Positions 30,590 through 42,437 of a DNA stretch of 64,000 bases are shown here, piece by piece. The stretch comes from Dendrolimus kikuchii (taxonomy: Eukaryota > Arthropoda > Insecta > Lepidoptera > Lasiocampidae). The notes under the pieces were generated by a model. It saw only the letters and a list, made by a program, of their open reading frames with translations, had not been told where the DNA came from and did no database searches. The stretch spans positions 16,474,436-16,538,435 of the forward strand of contig CM034410.1 of the NCBI GenBank assembly GCA_019925095.2, read 5' to 3'. Each line of letters begins with the position of its first letter. The first letter of the stretch is position 1. The position numbers and the translations under genes are program-made.

Positions 30590-32289
30590 CTGCTGCCCTC
30601 GCGGTCATACGACAATTGATGATGTACCTACATTTATCTACACTTTATATACTAAATAATATACGCGACCACCCTCACATATACTTGGCTTTGGGTTTTA
30701 ATACTAAAAACGTGATCAACTCGGCCTCGACCGACAAAAATAACCTAAAAACACATATATTAGGTCCTTGTTGCGGAATAAACAAACCAAACTATATATA
30801 CTTACATTATTTTAATGAAGTTCCCCCTAACAGCCGTAAACCTGAATGGTCGGCCGTAACACTTCTTTAATTGTGAGCCGTCGCATTTTGAAGCCTAACC
30901 CACTGAATTTGCTTTAGAAAGGAGCGCACTACTTCATGTCACCCGGCTGTGTCATCATAAAACGTTGTCTGCGTCATGTCCCCCAAATGTGTCATCGCAT
31001 CACCTTATCTGTGTCATTTGTGTCAACTTGGCACAATTAAATCCAAAATTAATGTAGTCATCGACGTCAGTGCAGTTCCTAGTAAATATTTCTTTTGTGA
31101 CATTACTTTTTTACTCAAAAATGTAATATGTAACAATTTTTCACCAAAAAAATTTACTGACAAGATTCTGCACTGACGCCGACTAGTATATATAAGGGAT
31201 TTAAAATTCAAATTTTAAAATATCGTTTATTGTCTATAAGTATAAACACAATATGTGTGTTTAGGGTGTCAAGTTTGTACGATGCGTTTAAAAATGAAGA
31301 AAATTGAAAGGAGCTAATTTGGACTAGCAGAATCTGTCCCGAGCATCACGTTAAAACTACTGAACTTACTCACAGAGATAGCTCATATCCGGGAGTCAGA
31401 ACTTAGGATACTTTTTATTCGTCTTGAAATCTCGAACTTTTTTTTAAATGAAAATGAAATTTCGTGAAATGAAAAAGTATTTTTTTGTTGTTGACCAATA
31501 GAAAAAATACTTTTTATAAAAAAAAATCTTGTAAATTCTTCATTATATTTCACAGAAAACGTAACCAGTGGCAAAATTCGGGAATTTACCTTTTCCCAAC
31601 AGTGGGCACGCAACATAAGGGTAGCTAAAATGTTCACGACTCCAGACTGTGGTGTCACCGACATTCCAAGTATTTAATAACGTCGTTTTTGTGCGATGGA
31701 CAAATATAACGCAAAAGGTGTTGCTGCTGCGCTGCAGTCACGTCTTTTAGTGGTGCCAAATTCGCTTGCACATACATCGTTGTAATGGCAACGACGCGGA
31801 TGTATTTTCGCCAGTACATCCTAGTGTTATAAAAATAGTAGCCCATGTCGTTCAAAGTCAATTCGGACCAAGTGCCCTAGGATAGCTCCTCGGACGCTAA
31901 TCGTGTGCTGGTAATCGAAGTGCACTAGAACAACAGCGTCTGATCGAAGTAGATTCTTCTGCTTTTTAATTCTGTGATTTCTATTACCTGGGATTTTACC
32001 CGCTCTTATTCTTTTACTTTCTCTGTGATTTGAGTGATATAAGTATAGTACAAGCAAAACTTAAATGCGCCATATCTGCATGAAACGGCTAAATCTAACA
32101 TTATCATGGAAGTCGAATACTAATCTTTTTCCATGACATTATCCCAGAGGAAGCCACCTTCGAAAATTCATTTTGCAGTATTAAGTGTTTTAGTATGCAC
32201 ATATTTTGGCTTTTAGTACTAGTGGTACTATTTTATTTATTTTTTGCTTATGTATGTTTTTTCCTCTATTCGTAAGTCATTGTAATAAT
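30590..32289. other. Unassigned, possibly unique sequence
   Basis: The longest stretch without an assignable repeat. Open frames of up to 134 codons (30466-30870) start in satellite flank and have no motifs. A host gene exon cannot be excluded but no splice-bounded conserved frame is visible. Confidence 0.35.
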
Positions 32290-32525
32290 AATAATCGGCA
32301 GACAAACACACACATTTTATAACCCCAAATTAAGCAAGTTACGCTTGTGTTATGGGTAATATACAACGGACCACTCTGGGACCGATCCCAGACACCTAAA
32401 CCATCGTAAATAACAGAAAGTTCGTTTCCGAAATTTACCATGCCAGGAATCGAACCCAGACCCTCTGCGTTCCAGCGAGTTCGGCCAGCTAAGACTTAGC
32501 CCGCTCAACTACAGAGGCCGTCACT
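32290..32525 (-). repeat. tRNA-derived SINE
   Basis: Minus strand begins GACGGCCTCTGTAGTTGAGC (A-box-like) and has GGGTCTGGGTTCGATTCCTG (B box GGTTCGATTCC) 60 bases later, then a non-tRNA body and an ATTATTATTATTACA end. No cloverleaf can be completed, so it is a SINE head and not a tRNA gene. Confidence 0.7.
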
Positions 32526-33177
32526 GTGAAGGCCCTAAAGGAATACCAACGCTGGTAGATTCAACCAACATCATGCTGAGCTAAGACCGATTTAGGAGTT
32601 CATTTCCTGGTTATATTTTGTTATGTATAATTATATTTTGTATTGTATGTAGTTCTCAATAAACATCTCTTCTTTCTTTCTTTTCTCTGACGCATATGAG
32701 TTTTGTGTCACCTGAATAAACCTTATTACGTGTCCCCTCTCTAATCTGAATAAACGCCTACAAAACTTTAGTCCACAATAAAAACAGTTTTAGAGACCTT
32801 TTATTGAGGGTATATCGTTAGTAGCCCATTTTGAAGCCCAAATCAGGTTAAAACCTTTTCTAAAATAAACCTACTTTAGTTCAAAGTAAAAGTTTTTTGT
32901 GGCAAGATTGATTTTTTTATCTATACATACCAATGAAAAATTACGTTCTTTTTAGTGTACCGAAGTTATTTTGGCAAAAGTGTAAATCCTTATGAAATTA
33001 AATTGAATCCGTCCATATATCTGTTTTTGTATGTCTTAATACTTTTTTTGAGAATTCCTCGGAATATTAAAACTTAACAAGAAGGTATATCATACATACA
33101 TTTATACAGACACAAGAATGTGGTAAAACTGGAAAAAACAAACAAATGAGTGTAGATTTTTTCAGTATATAAAATCG
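32526..33177. other. Unassigned sequence with a LINE-like end
   Basis: AATAAACATCTCTTCTTTCT at 32658-32680 looks like a LINE or SINE end; the rest is AT-rich without recognisable features. Confidence 0.35.
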
Positions 33178-33319
33178 TTTTTTCATTGCATGAGTTCAGC
33201 AGACAGGCAGACTGACCTGATGGAAAGCGGTAACCACCGCCTATGGAAATTTGTAACACCACAGGTACTACGAATGTGCTGCCGCTCTCCAAAGGGCAAC
33301 TGGAACCTGGCCACTAATG
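33178..33319 (-). mobile_element. Family S copy, 5'-truncated
   Basis: Runs from TTTTTTCATTGCATGAGTTC to CTGGAACCTGGCCACTAATG; the remaining 5' half is missing. Confidence 0.65.
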
Positions 33320-33398
33320 CATTTATTAGTTTTTGTCTAAGTCAAAAAGTGGCGACGTACAAATGTTAGCTTCCAACCCTTTAAGCTCTGAAGTTACT

Positions 33399-33711
33399 TT
33401 TTTTTTATTGCAGGAGATCAGCAGATAGACAGACGGCCCATTTGATGGAAAGCGGTTACCATCGCCTATGCACATTTGCAACACCAAAGTTGCTACAAAT
33501 ACGCTGCTGCTCTCTTAAGGGAGACTGGAACCTGGTCACTAATGCCGGAACACAACTCAAGGTTGTTATGGCGACATACTTTAGACCAGGGGTGGTAGCC
33601 ATCCAGTCGGGCAAATGCCCTACCACCTGGCTGTGGATTGTTTTGTCGCCTCTTACGACAGGCTGCCCGGCCGCAGGAAATTGTATTCTTCTCCGTTCCT
33701 GCATGGATAAA
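33399..33711 (-). mobile_element. Family S copy
   Basis: Full-length from T run and ATTGCAGGAGATCAGCAG to TCCGTTCCTGCATGGATAA. Only 80 bp from the previous copy, same orientation. Confidence 0.72.
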
Positions 33712-34009
33712 ATTTAATTTATAAATTCAAACAAAACCATACATAATTTTTATATACCTACATTTTAAAACCCGAAAGGGTTTGATGAGATGCTAAGTCC
33801 GCGCTTTAAGGACAATTAATAAATATGAGGTAGTTTGAATTTTTACATCTACCGTGTCTCCATTTCTAGTACCAAGTGAGAGAGGGACAGCAAACATTAA
33901 CACGTCACATTTTACTCTATTTTTTGCATGTATATACAGGTGAGTATGTAGTGTGTTACTTTTTTTTTGTGAATAAATTATTAAACTTCAGAGCTTATAG
34001 GGTAGTAGC

Positions 34010-34165
34010 CGCCTAGACCTCTAGACCGATTTTGATGAATTTTTGTGTGTGTGTTTGCTTGGGTTCCTGGATGGTTTAGATTCACAATTGGATCAGGTAG
34101 GTGGCGCTACTATTGGATTCTATATTTTTCCAAGACAGGACATCGTCTACCAGGCCCCCCGCTGT
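34010..34165 (+). mobile_element. Helitron type 2 fragment
   Basis: GACCGATTTTGATGAATTTT, GGTTCCTGGATGGTTTAGAT and AGGTAGGTGGCGCTAC match type 2 bodies; the 3' end is degraded (ATCGTCTACCAGGCCCCCCG). Confidence 0.5.
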
Positions 34166-34202
34166 TACAATAAATTCTAACATTAGTTACATTTAAAATA
34201 TA

Positions 34203-34435
34203 CATACATACATACATACATAACTTCACGCCAGTTCCCTTGCGGGGTAGGCACGAACAACAGAGTGCCATTTAGGCTTATTTTTACACACCTCACTTGC
34301 CTCTTTGACATTCATAACTCTCGTCATGCACGCTCGTCTGTTCTTAAGGCTCCTGACATCACCTTCTGCTAGTACATGATCAATTTAATCATGGAAGGTG
34401 TGTCGTGGCCTTCCACGACTTCTGCATCCATCCAC
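34203..34435 (-). mobile_element. RTE-type LINE tail copy
   Basis: From the (TATG)n tail to TGGATGCAGAAGTCGTGG, flanked by TTAAAATATA at 34193-34202 and 34436-34445. Too short to contain a long frame but over 95% like the 17-kb copy by eye. Confidence 0.8.
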
Positions 34436-34445
34436 TTAAAATATA

Positions 34446-34794
34446 TTGGTAGAAATAATTGTAATTGCTTTCTAAACAATATTTAAAACGCTACTTAATT
34501 CCTGTTTCTTGCACAAAATCATGACACACAACATCTATGAAGTTGCGTCATTGATTTGCCTGTTTTTCACTCTATTGTGTCAAGGTATTATATACGAGTG
34601 TACTCGGTCTAAGCGTACTTGGATCGTGTATACGCCCCTTTAAGTCCGGGTTTTTCAGTATTGCCCCGAAGCTGTTTAAAGCAATTCTCACGTTCAGAGG
34701 CTCATTGTTTTAGTTGTTAATTTGCTTTATGAAAAAACGGATTTTAAAATTAGGTTTTTAACCACAATAGTGGTTTTTATGTTTGTTGTTAAAG
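34446..34794. other. Unassigned sequence
   Basis: AT-rich, no assignable feature. Confidence 0.35.
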
Positions 34795-34980
34795 TCGTGG
34801 TAGCGTAATGGCTAGCGCACTTGTCCCAAACTCAGAGGGCGCGGGTTCGATGCTGTCCGGAACGCATGCAACTCTTATATTGTTACAATTACCACATCCT
34901 AACAACGGTGAAGGAAAACATCGTGATGAAACCTGCTCATCAAGATAACCGATGTATCAAACCTAACTAGCATGGCGTTA
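34795..34980 (+). repeat. tRNA-derived SINE with head
   Basis: TCGTGGTAGCGTAATGGCTA (A-box-like) is followed by GCGCGGGTTCGATGC (B box), then the AACGGTGAAGGAAAACATCG body also found at 690-935. The head lacks a closable acceptor stem, so it is not a tRNA gene. Confidence 0.7.
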
Positions 34981-35277
34981 TTATTGTTCCATGTAAACCT
35001 TATCTATTATACTAGAGTTTACCCCGCGGCTATGTTTCGTGTTCTATTCCTCAATCTCACCATCTTAATCTAGGCCCTCGTACCTGCGCTCCTGGTGTTG
35101 TAAACGTCTATTGGCGACAGCAACTACTTTCCATGAGCTTATAGCAGCGAGAGGTAGAGGTTAAGTAGTACTTCAAATGGCGGAGCAGTATTTACTGTCG
35201 ATTGCTGATGTGAACTGATTTATTTTGGAAACGGTCGCCTTAATTACAAATATTAACTAGTCGTACAGCTAATCTTA
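34981..35277. other. Unassigned sequence
   Basis: No feature recognised. Confidence 0.35.
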
Positions 35278-36019
35278 TCTATACAAATATTATAAAGCTG
35301 AAGAGTTTGTTTGTTTGTTTAAACGCGCTAGTCTCAGGAACCGCTGGTCCGATTTGAAAAATTCTTTCAGTGTAGAATAGGACATTTATCGAGGAAGGCT
35401 ATAGGCTATATTATATTTTCAGAAAAATTAGGGATCTTTACTAAAAGTCCAATAATGTAACCCAAGGTGTAAAAAAAGACCCGAAAAAATCCTTTCACGG
35501 CATGCGCTGCGAAGACTATTGATTATAGAACAAAACAATGTACTACCACTTTGCAGGACATAAATAATTGTCTACAAAAAATATCGCGCAACCATATGTC
35601 TAACTATTGTAGTTATCTCACAATAAGTGTTTTCTTTTATTTTTTAAATAATTAAAATGCCGTCGCTTCAAAAACTCTTGATTTTGTACCATGGTATTAA
35701 TCCTTATCAAAATAAATTACTTCATATCCAAGACGAATTCAATACCTTTCTAGAACTTTTTAAATTATTCAATTCGGACGTTTCATTCAAAAGATATCGC
35801 GATATTTAAAATGTAAGTATTAGTGTTGTAGCCAAATATACTAATATTCTTTGATTGAACGCGCTAATCTCAGGAACTACTGGTCTGATTTGAAAAATTC
35901 TTACAGTTTTTCTAGCCCAATATCATCACCAATAGGAGCGAAGCACCAATGAAGAATGTTTCAAAATCGGAGGATTTTGAAAGCAAATTCCACGCGGACG
36001 ACGTCGCGGGCACAGCTAG
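35278..36019 (+). mobile_element. Composite Helitron type 1 with cargo
   Basis: Starts TCTATACAAATATTATAAAG, carries the cargo shared with 18283-18905 (CACGGCATGCGCTGCGAAG; ATGCCGTCGCTTCAAAAACT), then a second type 1 body from about 35845 (ACTAATATTC, GATTGAACGCGCTAATCTC) and ends GACGTCGCGGGCACAGCTAG. The same two-part arrangement occurs at 61086-61845. Confidence 0.7.
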
Positions 36020-36194
36020 TACTAATATATAAAGCTGAAGAGTTTGTTTGTATGTTTTTTTGCTTGAACGCGTTAATCTCAGGAACTACTGGTCCGATTT
36101 GAGAAAAATTTTCTGTGTTAGATAGCCCATTTATAGAGAAAGGCTACAGGCTATATATCATCACGCTAAGACCAATAGGAGCGGAGCACCAATG
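36020..36194 (+). mobile_element. Helitron type 1 truncated at the BEL LTR
   Basis: TACTAATATATAAAGCTGAAG follows the CTAG of the preceding Helitron with no gap; the body ends at GGAGCGGAGCACCAATG where the LTR remnant begins. Confidence 0.75.
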
Positions 36195-36677
36195 GGGTCG
36201 CCCTAAATGAAACACCCCTTAGCAAGTTAACTGTATATATATTTATAGACGCTGCAACAGCAACAGGTGCGATCAGTACAACTGTATCACACGGCACGTT
36301 CGAGTTTAATCGACACAACTTAGCACTAGCCCCGGACGTTACACTGAACGTAGATAGCACTAATTATACCGATTACACCGATCAACACGAGTGGCACTAA
36401 TCACAATCACTGGTGGTTCACAATATCCACGTAGACACGCTGAGAGTCCGTTGGCTGTAAAGTCTTCCGAATGCCCCTTGATCTTCCTGGTCTTCTTAGT
36501 ATATTCTCTTCCTTGTGTGTATATATTTGACCGAACGAACAAGGTATACTTGGTTGCGTGGCGTGTCGTAGGCTCGCCCCGTGCTTACTAAGGTACTACA
36601 AAAATGCAGACGCTTAGCAGCTAACGGAGCGAGCTACGTATCCGCGGTAAGCGGGGCGTGGGGGTACGAGATTTACG
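36195..36677 (-). repeat. 3' LTR remnant of the BEL element
   Basis: Matches 45454-45949 (CCCTAAATGAAACACCCCTT to GGGGTACGAGATTTACG) with few substitutions and one short duplication difference (TTCCTTGTGTGTATATA occurs twice only in the 5' LTR). It lacks the outermost 19 bases and the U3 beyond ATTTACG, compared with the 5' LTR. Confidence 0.8.
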
Positions 36678-39393
36678 GGGGAGAGGTCAGGAGGGTGATT
36701 CTGCAACGCGTCCAGAACTTGTCCGCCAACGCCTGGCTGGCGAACCATGTCTTCCTGTCCGCTATTTCAGTCACTCCTGTAATCGGCAGGCCCGTCGCTG
36801 AACCGATCAGGAAGTGATTGGGAGTGAGCGCGTCTTCATCTTCCGCGCTTACTGACACATGCGTTAATGGGCGAGAATTCACCGTGTGCTCGATCTCGGC
36901 CATCGTCGTAATCAACACCTCTTCCTTGGGAGCTTGCTCCGCGAGCGTAGCGTGGAGTGCCGTCTTCACCGTCCTGATGAGGCGCTCCCACGCTCCCCCC
37001 TGGTTTGGTGCGCCGGGATCGATGTACCGCCAGGCCAGTGGTCTCTTTTTTACATAGCTTGGCGCTTCCTGCACCCATCTGGCGTGCGCCGTTCGTAATT
37101 CGGCGTCTGCCCCATGAAAATTGGTCCCATTATCCGACCACATCGTCTTCGGCCACCCGCGACGTGCACCCATCCTTCTGATTGCCATGATGGCAGAATC
37201 TGTGCTCAAGCTCGCGATGAGCTCTATGTGAACGGCGCGGGTCACGAGACAAGTGAACAGCATCCCCCAACGCTTCTCCCTGCGGCGTCCTATGGTTACC
37301 CACATAGGTCCGAAACAATCCACTCCGCAGTTGGAGAAGGGTCGTGTGTAGGCAGCCAGGCGGTCCCTCGGCAGGTCACCTTTGACAGGTACTGCCGGCG
37401 CGGTCTTCCTAAGTCGGCAGTTTATGCACTGATGCACGACGTGACGTGCTGCAGGTCGAAGTCGCAGGATCCAATACTTCTGCCTCATGTTGTTCACAAT
37501 GTGCTCCGTCCCGACGTGATGATGTGCCTCGTGCTCCTGTCTGATCATCAGTCGGGTGATGTGGTGTGCTCCATCGAGGATCGGCGGGCTTCTTACAAGC
37601 TCGGCGAGGGGGGCTGCCTTAATCCTTCCGTTCAGCCTGATGATTCCATCCCCTCCGTACTCCGGGTCGAGCTTGTGAAGCCGACTGCCGCGCTTGACTC
37701 GTTCTCCCCTCTTCAGGCGCTCGTAATCCTCAGAGAAACTCTCCCTTTGCGCCTGTCGAACGAGCAAGCGTTCAGCCTCTTCCGTGTGTCGCGCCTCCAT
37801 AGACTTCGTCTTGCGGCGACACATGTCAATGAACGTGAGCGCGTATGCGGTCGCTCGCAACAGCTTCCCATATGTCGAAAACCTCGTGGCGTCGATGAAC
37901 GGTTCTGCATCAGTGGCGAAGTTGACCAGGACTTCCGTGGTTTCGTCGTTCGCCGGGAGTTCCTTCGGCCATTCGTTCCTGGGTCCGTAAAGAAAACCCG
38001 GGCCAACGAACCACCGGTCGTCCGTCTTCAGGATCGAACCGCCTATCCTGGTCGCGTCGTCTGCTACATTTTCCTTGGTCGGTACCCATCGCCATTGCCC
38101 TGGCTCAGTGAGCTCTCCTATCTCACCAAGCCTGTGAGCCACAAATGGCGTGTACCGTGCCGAGTCGTTCCTCACCCAGTGCAGCACTGTCTTGGAGTCG
38201 CTCCAAAACGTCACGTCACGTGGTTCGAAGCCGTGCTCTCTTCGTATCTCCGCGGCCAGTCTTGCCCCAATCAGAGCAGCCTGCAGCTCCATCCGTGGAA
38301 TGCTCTGAGCCTTCATCGGGGCTACCTTCGCCTTCCCAGCTATCAATGCGACGCTGATGCTCCCGTCTCTTCGCTCGAAGCGCCAGTACGCTGCCGCCGC
38401 GTAAGCTTGTTCACTGGCATCCGTGAAGATATGAAGTTCTGTGTTTACGACATCTTCATCCCTGCCGTAACACCGTGGTAGCCGCAGCTCCTTAATGGAA
38501 TCCAAGTCCTGGATCCACTCTTCAAATTCCCTTGCTTCCTCTTCCGGCAAGGGTTCGTCCCATCCCAACTTGATCCGCCAGAGTTTCTGTAACGTAATCT
38601 TCGCCCTTACGGTATACGGGCTCAACAGGCCTAGGGGATCGAATAACGACATTACCATACCCAAGGCCTCCCGTTTGGTGGGTGTCCGCGAGCCGTCCCT
38701 GATATCCTCTGGGACTCTGGGCATCAAGGTGTTGAATGCCAGTTCGTCTGTCTCCGGTATCCACAAAACACCCAACGTCTTCCCGTAAGGGTGTGCGTTG
38801 GCTCCCAGCTCCTTGGGCTGCCTGGCTCTGTCTTCCTCTGGGATGTCAATCATGAGGTGCTCGCGGTTCGAGTCCCAACCGGCGAGCTCAAAACCGGCCT
38901 TCCCGTGCACTTCCCTTACCTCGGCGATCGTTCGGGCTGCTTCTGCCTCGTCTGCGAAGCTCTGCACCCAATCGTCCATGTAGTGGTTCTGGGTTATAGC
39001 CAGATACGCTCGTGGGTGCGTCTCCTTGTTGTCCTCCGCATTCCTGTTGCGTACGCTGTGTGCCAGGAATGGCGAACTCCGTGCCCCGAAGATCATCGAC
39101 GTCATCACATATCGTCGAGGTATGCCGCGGCGGTCATCTCCTCGCCACAGGAAATGCTGCACTGTCCGGTCTTTTCTCCGGATCTTCACTCGGAGAAACA
39201 TCTCCCTTATGTCGGCCGTCACTGCGATCTTCCCTTCGCGGAACCGGAACAAGATGCCATACAAAGCCTGCAGTAAGTCTGGCCCATCCAGCAGTACGTC
39301 GTTCAAGCACACTCCGTCTGAGCGTGCTGCGGCGTCAAAAACCAGCCTTACCTTTCCGGGCTTGTTCGGGTTCGTGACGGCGAAGTGAGGTAC
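36673..39393 (-). pseudogene. BEL pol, 3' part: RT, RNase H, integrase
   Basis: Open from the transposon junction (PHFAVTN, then PNKPGKVRLVFDAAA) in the same phase as the 5' part. Counting from residue 1 at 39312: RT palm TADIREMFL (about 32) and YMDDW (111-115); RNase H FTDAS (296-300), MELQAA, FWSDSKT and VADDATR; integrase H2C2 (HHHVGTEH...CINC, about 597-632) and catalytic D665, D727 (WSDNGTNF) and E775 (GGAWERL). After FWTRC (about 865) the sequence departs from the family and stops where the LTR remnant begins, so the integrase C-terminal region is lost. Domains and catalytic residues are otherwise intact. A 455-codon frame on the opposite strand at 37114-38481 is its shadow. Confidence 0.87.
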
Positions 39394-39674
39394 GTCAGCG
39401 TCTTAAAGAAAGAAGCAGCCAAGATGATCAAATAGATAAGAACATCGAAAGTGATCATTAGTATCGGTACAACCATTGTCGTCTAATAGATCGAATCACC
39501 CGTCTTGACCAAATACATCAGTACACCGACAACGCCAAATACATAAGTACATTCTAGTCACCATTATTATGTTAACAACCATCTCGCCAAAACAAAGAGA
39601 CACACTAGAAAAATGAACTCTATTCTAAATGTGATTAGTGTCAAATCGAGATGATTTCATACTAAACCAAAATT
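39394..39674 (+). repeat. Left terminal inverted repeat
   Basis: Matches the complement of 42438-42693 almost base for base over its length, apart from a 25-bp insertion on this side (around ACCATTATTATGTTAACAAC). Confidence 0.85.
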
Positions 39675-40026
39675 GTATTTCGAATTATGTATTTCAAATT
39701 GAATTACTTATTGCTAAATTTGCATTGAATGAAAAGCACCTTTCTTTCCTAATGTGAAATTAATGAAATCAATTCTGAAGACGTTTGAAACTTAAAAAAA
39801 ACTCCTGATCACAGCAGTGTGATTGACGAAGAGGATGATATGTGCATAATAATATTTATTACGTTTAATCGAGGGTAAACACTGGGATTGGAAGTATCAC
39901 TTATTGACTACTTACAAACATTGTTAAAACTTCTAACCCATAAGGGCAGAGATCGAATCTTTAGTATTTTTGACTGACCCACCTATGTTTTATTACTAAC
40001 TCTATGGACACAGAACGATTTCACGT

Positions 40027-40046
40027 CGATAGATTATAATCTATCG
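40027..40046. repeat. Perfect 20-bp palindrome
   Basis: CGATAGATTATAATCTATCG equals its own reverse complement. A 14-bp relative TAGATTATAATCTA lies at 40111-40124. Both lie inside the transposon about 630-730 bp from the left end. Confidence 0.85.
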
Positions 40047-40612
40047 GGAAATAATGCGTTAAATTGTAAGCAGTTTGTTCCGGTTCACAATATTTCAATA
40101 GCTCTCGAGATAGATTATAATCTAACGGTCTGTACAATTTAACCATGACATATATACTCTAATATAGCCAATTAATAACGGCGTTCATTTTAACTTTATA
40201 ACTAAGTTGCATTTGGCCACAGTACCTAACTATAATATTATTTCAGATGGAACAGAGATATTAGCCGAGCCCAGCTAACTAAAGATATATTATTAACCTA
40301 CAAATTTTATAAATAGTCTCAAGTTCCTGTTTCTAACCAGATATTTCAGTTCTCTTAATTAAATCAGGTTTTTCATACTTTTGTTTACATTCTTTAATAC
40401 TTGATGACACTGCTTTTCAGCTTTGAGTTTTCGTTTTTACTAAATACTAACTGTCTTATTCATAGAGAGTTAGAGTAAGTTTGAACGCTTCTTTAACCAC
40501 CATAAAGAACTGTTCAAACATACTTGACTATCAAATGTATCATCATCATGGAAACGCGAAGGAAGTTTCGCGGGCAGACGATAGTCTATAATATTATAAT
40601 ATGCTAAATATG

Positions 40613-41420
40613 TCGTCTCTCTACATTGAAGTTATTAAAAAAAAACACAATTGGAATAGACTATATAAACGATGGAGACACGATGATTTTTTTTAGATTT
40701 CTTGTCTGTTAGTCGGTTTTTCTGTTTGTTCGGGATTTACGTAAAAAGTACTAGGCCGATTGCGATTCGATTTTCGCTGATCGTGAGCAAATTCTCACAC
40801 TTAAATTCTGTGCTACCTTTTATTCCGGAATCGCACGGGAAATTTTCCGGGAACGGTTTAAAGAGGCCAGAATAAAAAAAAGCTTTCTTATTTCGATGCG
40901 ATGTTTTTACTCGTTGATAGCAAATTTTCTGAAATTAAATCTGTGATACTTTTTATCCTGGGGATCCCGCGAATTTTCTCAGGAGCTGGTTAAAGTTGTT
41001 AGAACGCTTACAAATTAGTTTATTTATTCTTACACGATTTTAGACACGATACATTATTTTTTAAATACAGCAATACTTTGTGTCCTGGGCATCTCACGGA
41101 AATTTTCCCGAGGGTGGTTTCTAGTGGTTAGTATGTATATAAATTAGCTTATACTAAAACACAATACACTTTCTTTTTCAAATAAGTAAAAATAGAAAAA
41201 GTATAAATTATTTATTTGCATAACAATTAGTTGATTCAGATTCAATTGATACTAAAACGATGGTTTACGTTCTTTTCCGAATGCTTTGTTAGTTTATATT
41301 CCGGGAACCCCGCGAAAACTTCCTTGGAGTGGTTTAAAGTCGTTATAATGCATAAAAATTGGCTGATTCCGATACGATTTCACCAGAACGTTAGATTAAG
41401 CTTTTTTCAATGACTGGGGT
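40613..41420. repeat. Degenerate internal repeats of the transposon
   Basis: Four loosely spaced blocks with the theme C(C)GGGAAT/CC-GCGAAAATTTTC-GG-GTGGTTTAAAG-GTTAGAA at about 40830, 40965, 41090 and 41300. The segment at 40650-40780 (GGAATAGACTATATAAACGA; TTCTTGTCTGTTAG) occurs inverted at 50600-50740 outside this element, so it is itself a mobile repeat. Confidence 0.5.
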
Positions 41421-41480
41421 ATATTATATATATGTATAGTATGATCTCAGTATAGATCATGAGAATTCATATACGTATTA

Positions 41481-41602
41481 GACATTAAAATAGTATCCAA
41501 GAAACATCAATTATTCATTGCTGATAAAAAAAGGTTTATCTGACATTAAAATAGTATCCAAGAAACATCAATTATTCATTGCTGATAAAAAAAGGTTTAT
41601 CT
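41481..41602. repeat. Identical 61-bp tandem duplication
   Basis: GACATTAAAATAGTATCCAA and the following bases repeat exactly at 41481-41541 and 41542-41602. Confidence 0.9.
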
Positions 41603-42437
41603 CGAATTCTAAATTTCTTATGTATTGAAACTCTTTAGTAGATATTTCAACAAACTCACATATACATAGAAAATATACTCACATATACATAGTGTATTAT
41701 GTCAAATGAAATGTTAAAATTAAGTTAATATTGTAAAATAGCTTTGTCTGTACATTGAAGCTATTAAAAAAACCAATTGGGATCCAATTGTTTGATTGAT
41801 GGAAAATTGAAACAATTAATGTTTTTTTTTTCATAAATATGTTAATTTCTATGAGGTTTTCACTATTATACAGACATTTTTTACATAAATGCTGAAAAAG
41901 CTAATATCATGGGAATTCTAGTGTAATTTTTCAGGAAACCGGATTCACTTTTTCATGTTTTTACTCCTATACTTTAGTGACGGAAAGTTCCAAAATTTTC
42001 TTGGGAATAATGCGCCTAGATATAGCATGAAAACTATTCGTGTTACTCTTATTACAGCATAGTTTAATACTTTATGACATTTTTATACATGACCATATTG
42101 GGACTCTTGAGATTTCTCGGGATTTCCTTCCACTTGCAAACCACTAGATCAACTTTGACGCAATGTTCGCAAATCACAAGACACTGTCTGTAATTATTAG
42201 AAATCCTTAGTGAAGAAACATCTGTAGTTGAATAAGTCTTTAGTAAATTACAAATATCGGGAGTTTATGAATATATCCAGGATTCATGTATTGTCATATT
42301 AAATATTTATTCAATTTTACATATTGATAAAATAACTTTAATCTTTGCTATCTAAGTAATGAAAATGAAGTCGAAGGCAAATACTAGTTACGTTATAAAA
42401 ATGAAAAAGATTTTTATAACAGTAATAATACTATTGG

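Noticed and set aside
30466..30870. 134-codon open frame as a host gene
   Set aside because: It begins in satellite flank, overlaps the remnant repeat and has no recognisable domain.
32440..32525. Possible tRNA gene on the minus strand
   Set aside because: B box GGTTCGATTCC and an A-box-like head, but no cloverleaf; SINE head.
34795..34870. Possible tRNA gene
   Set aside because: A-box and B-box-like motifs are present but no acceptor stem or anticodon arm can be completed; it is followed by a SINE body.
37114..38481. 455-codon open frame on the plus strand
   Set aside because: It lies antisense to BEL pol (RT to integrase), has no family motif and follows from the GC-rich codons of the real frame.
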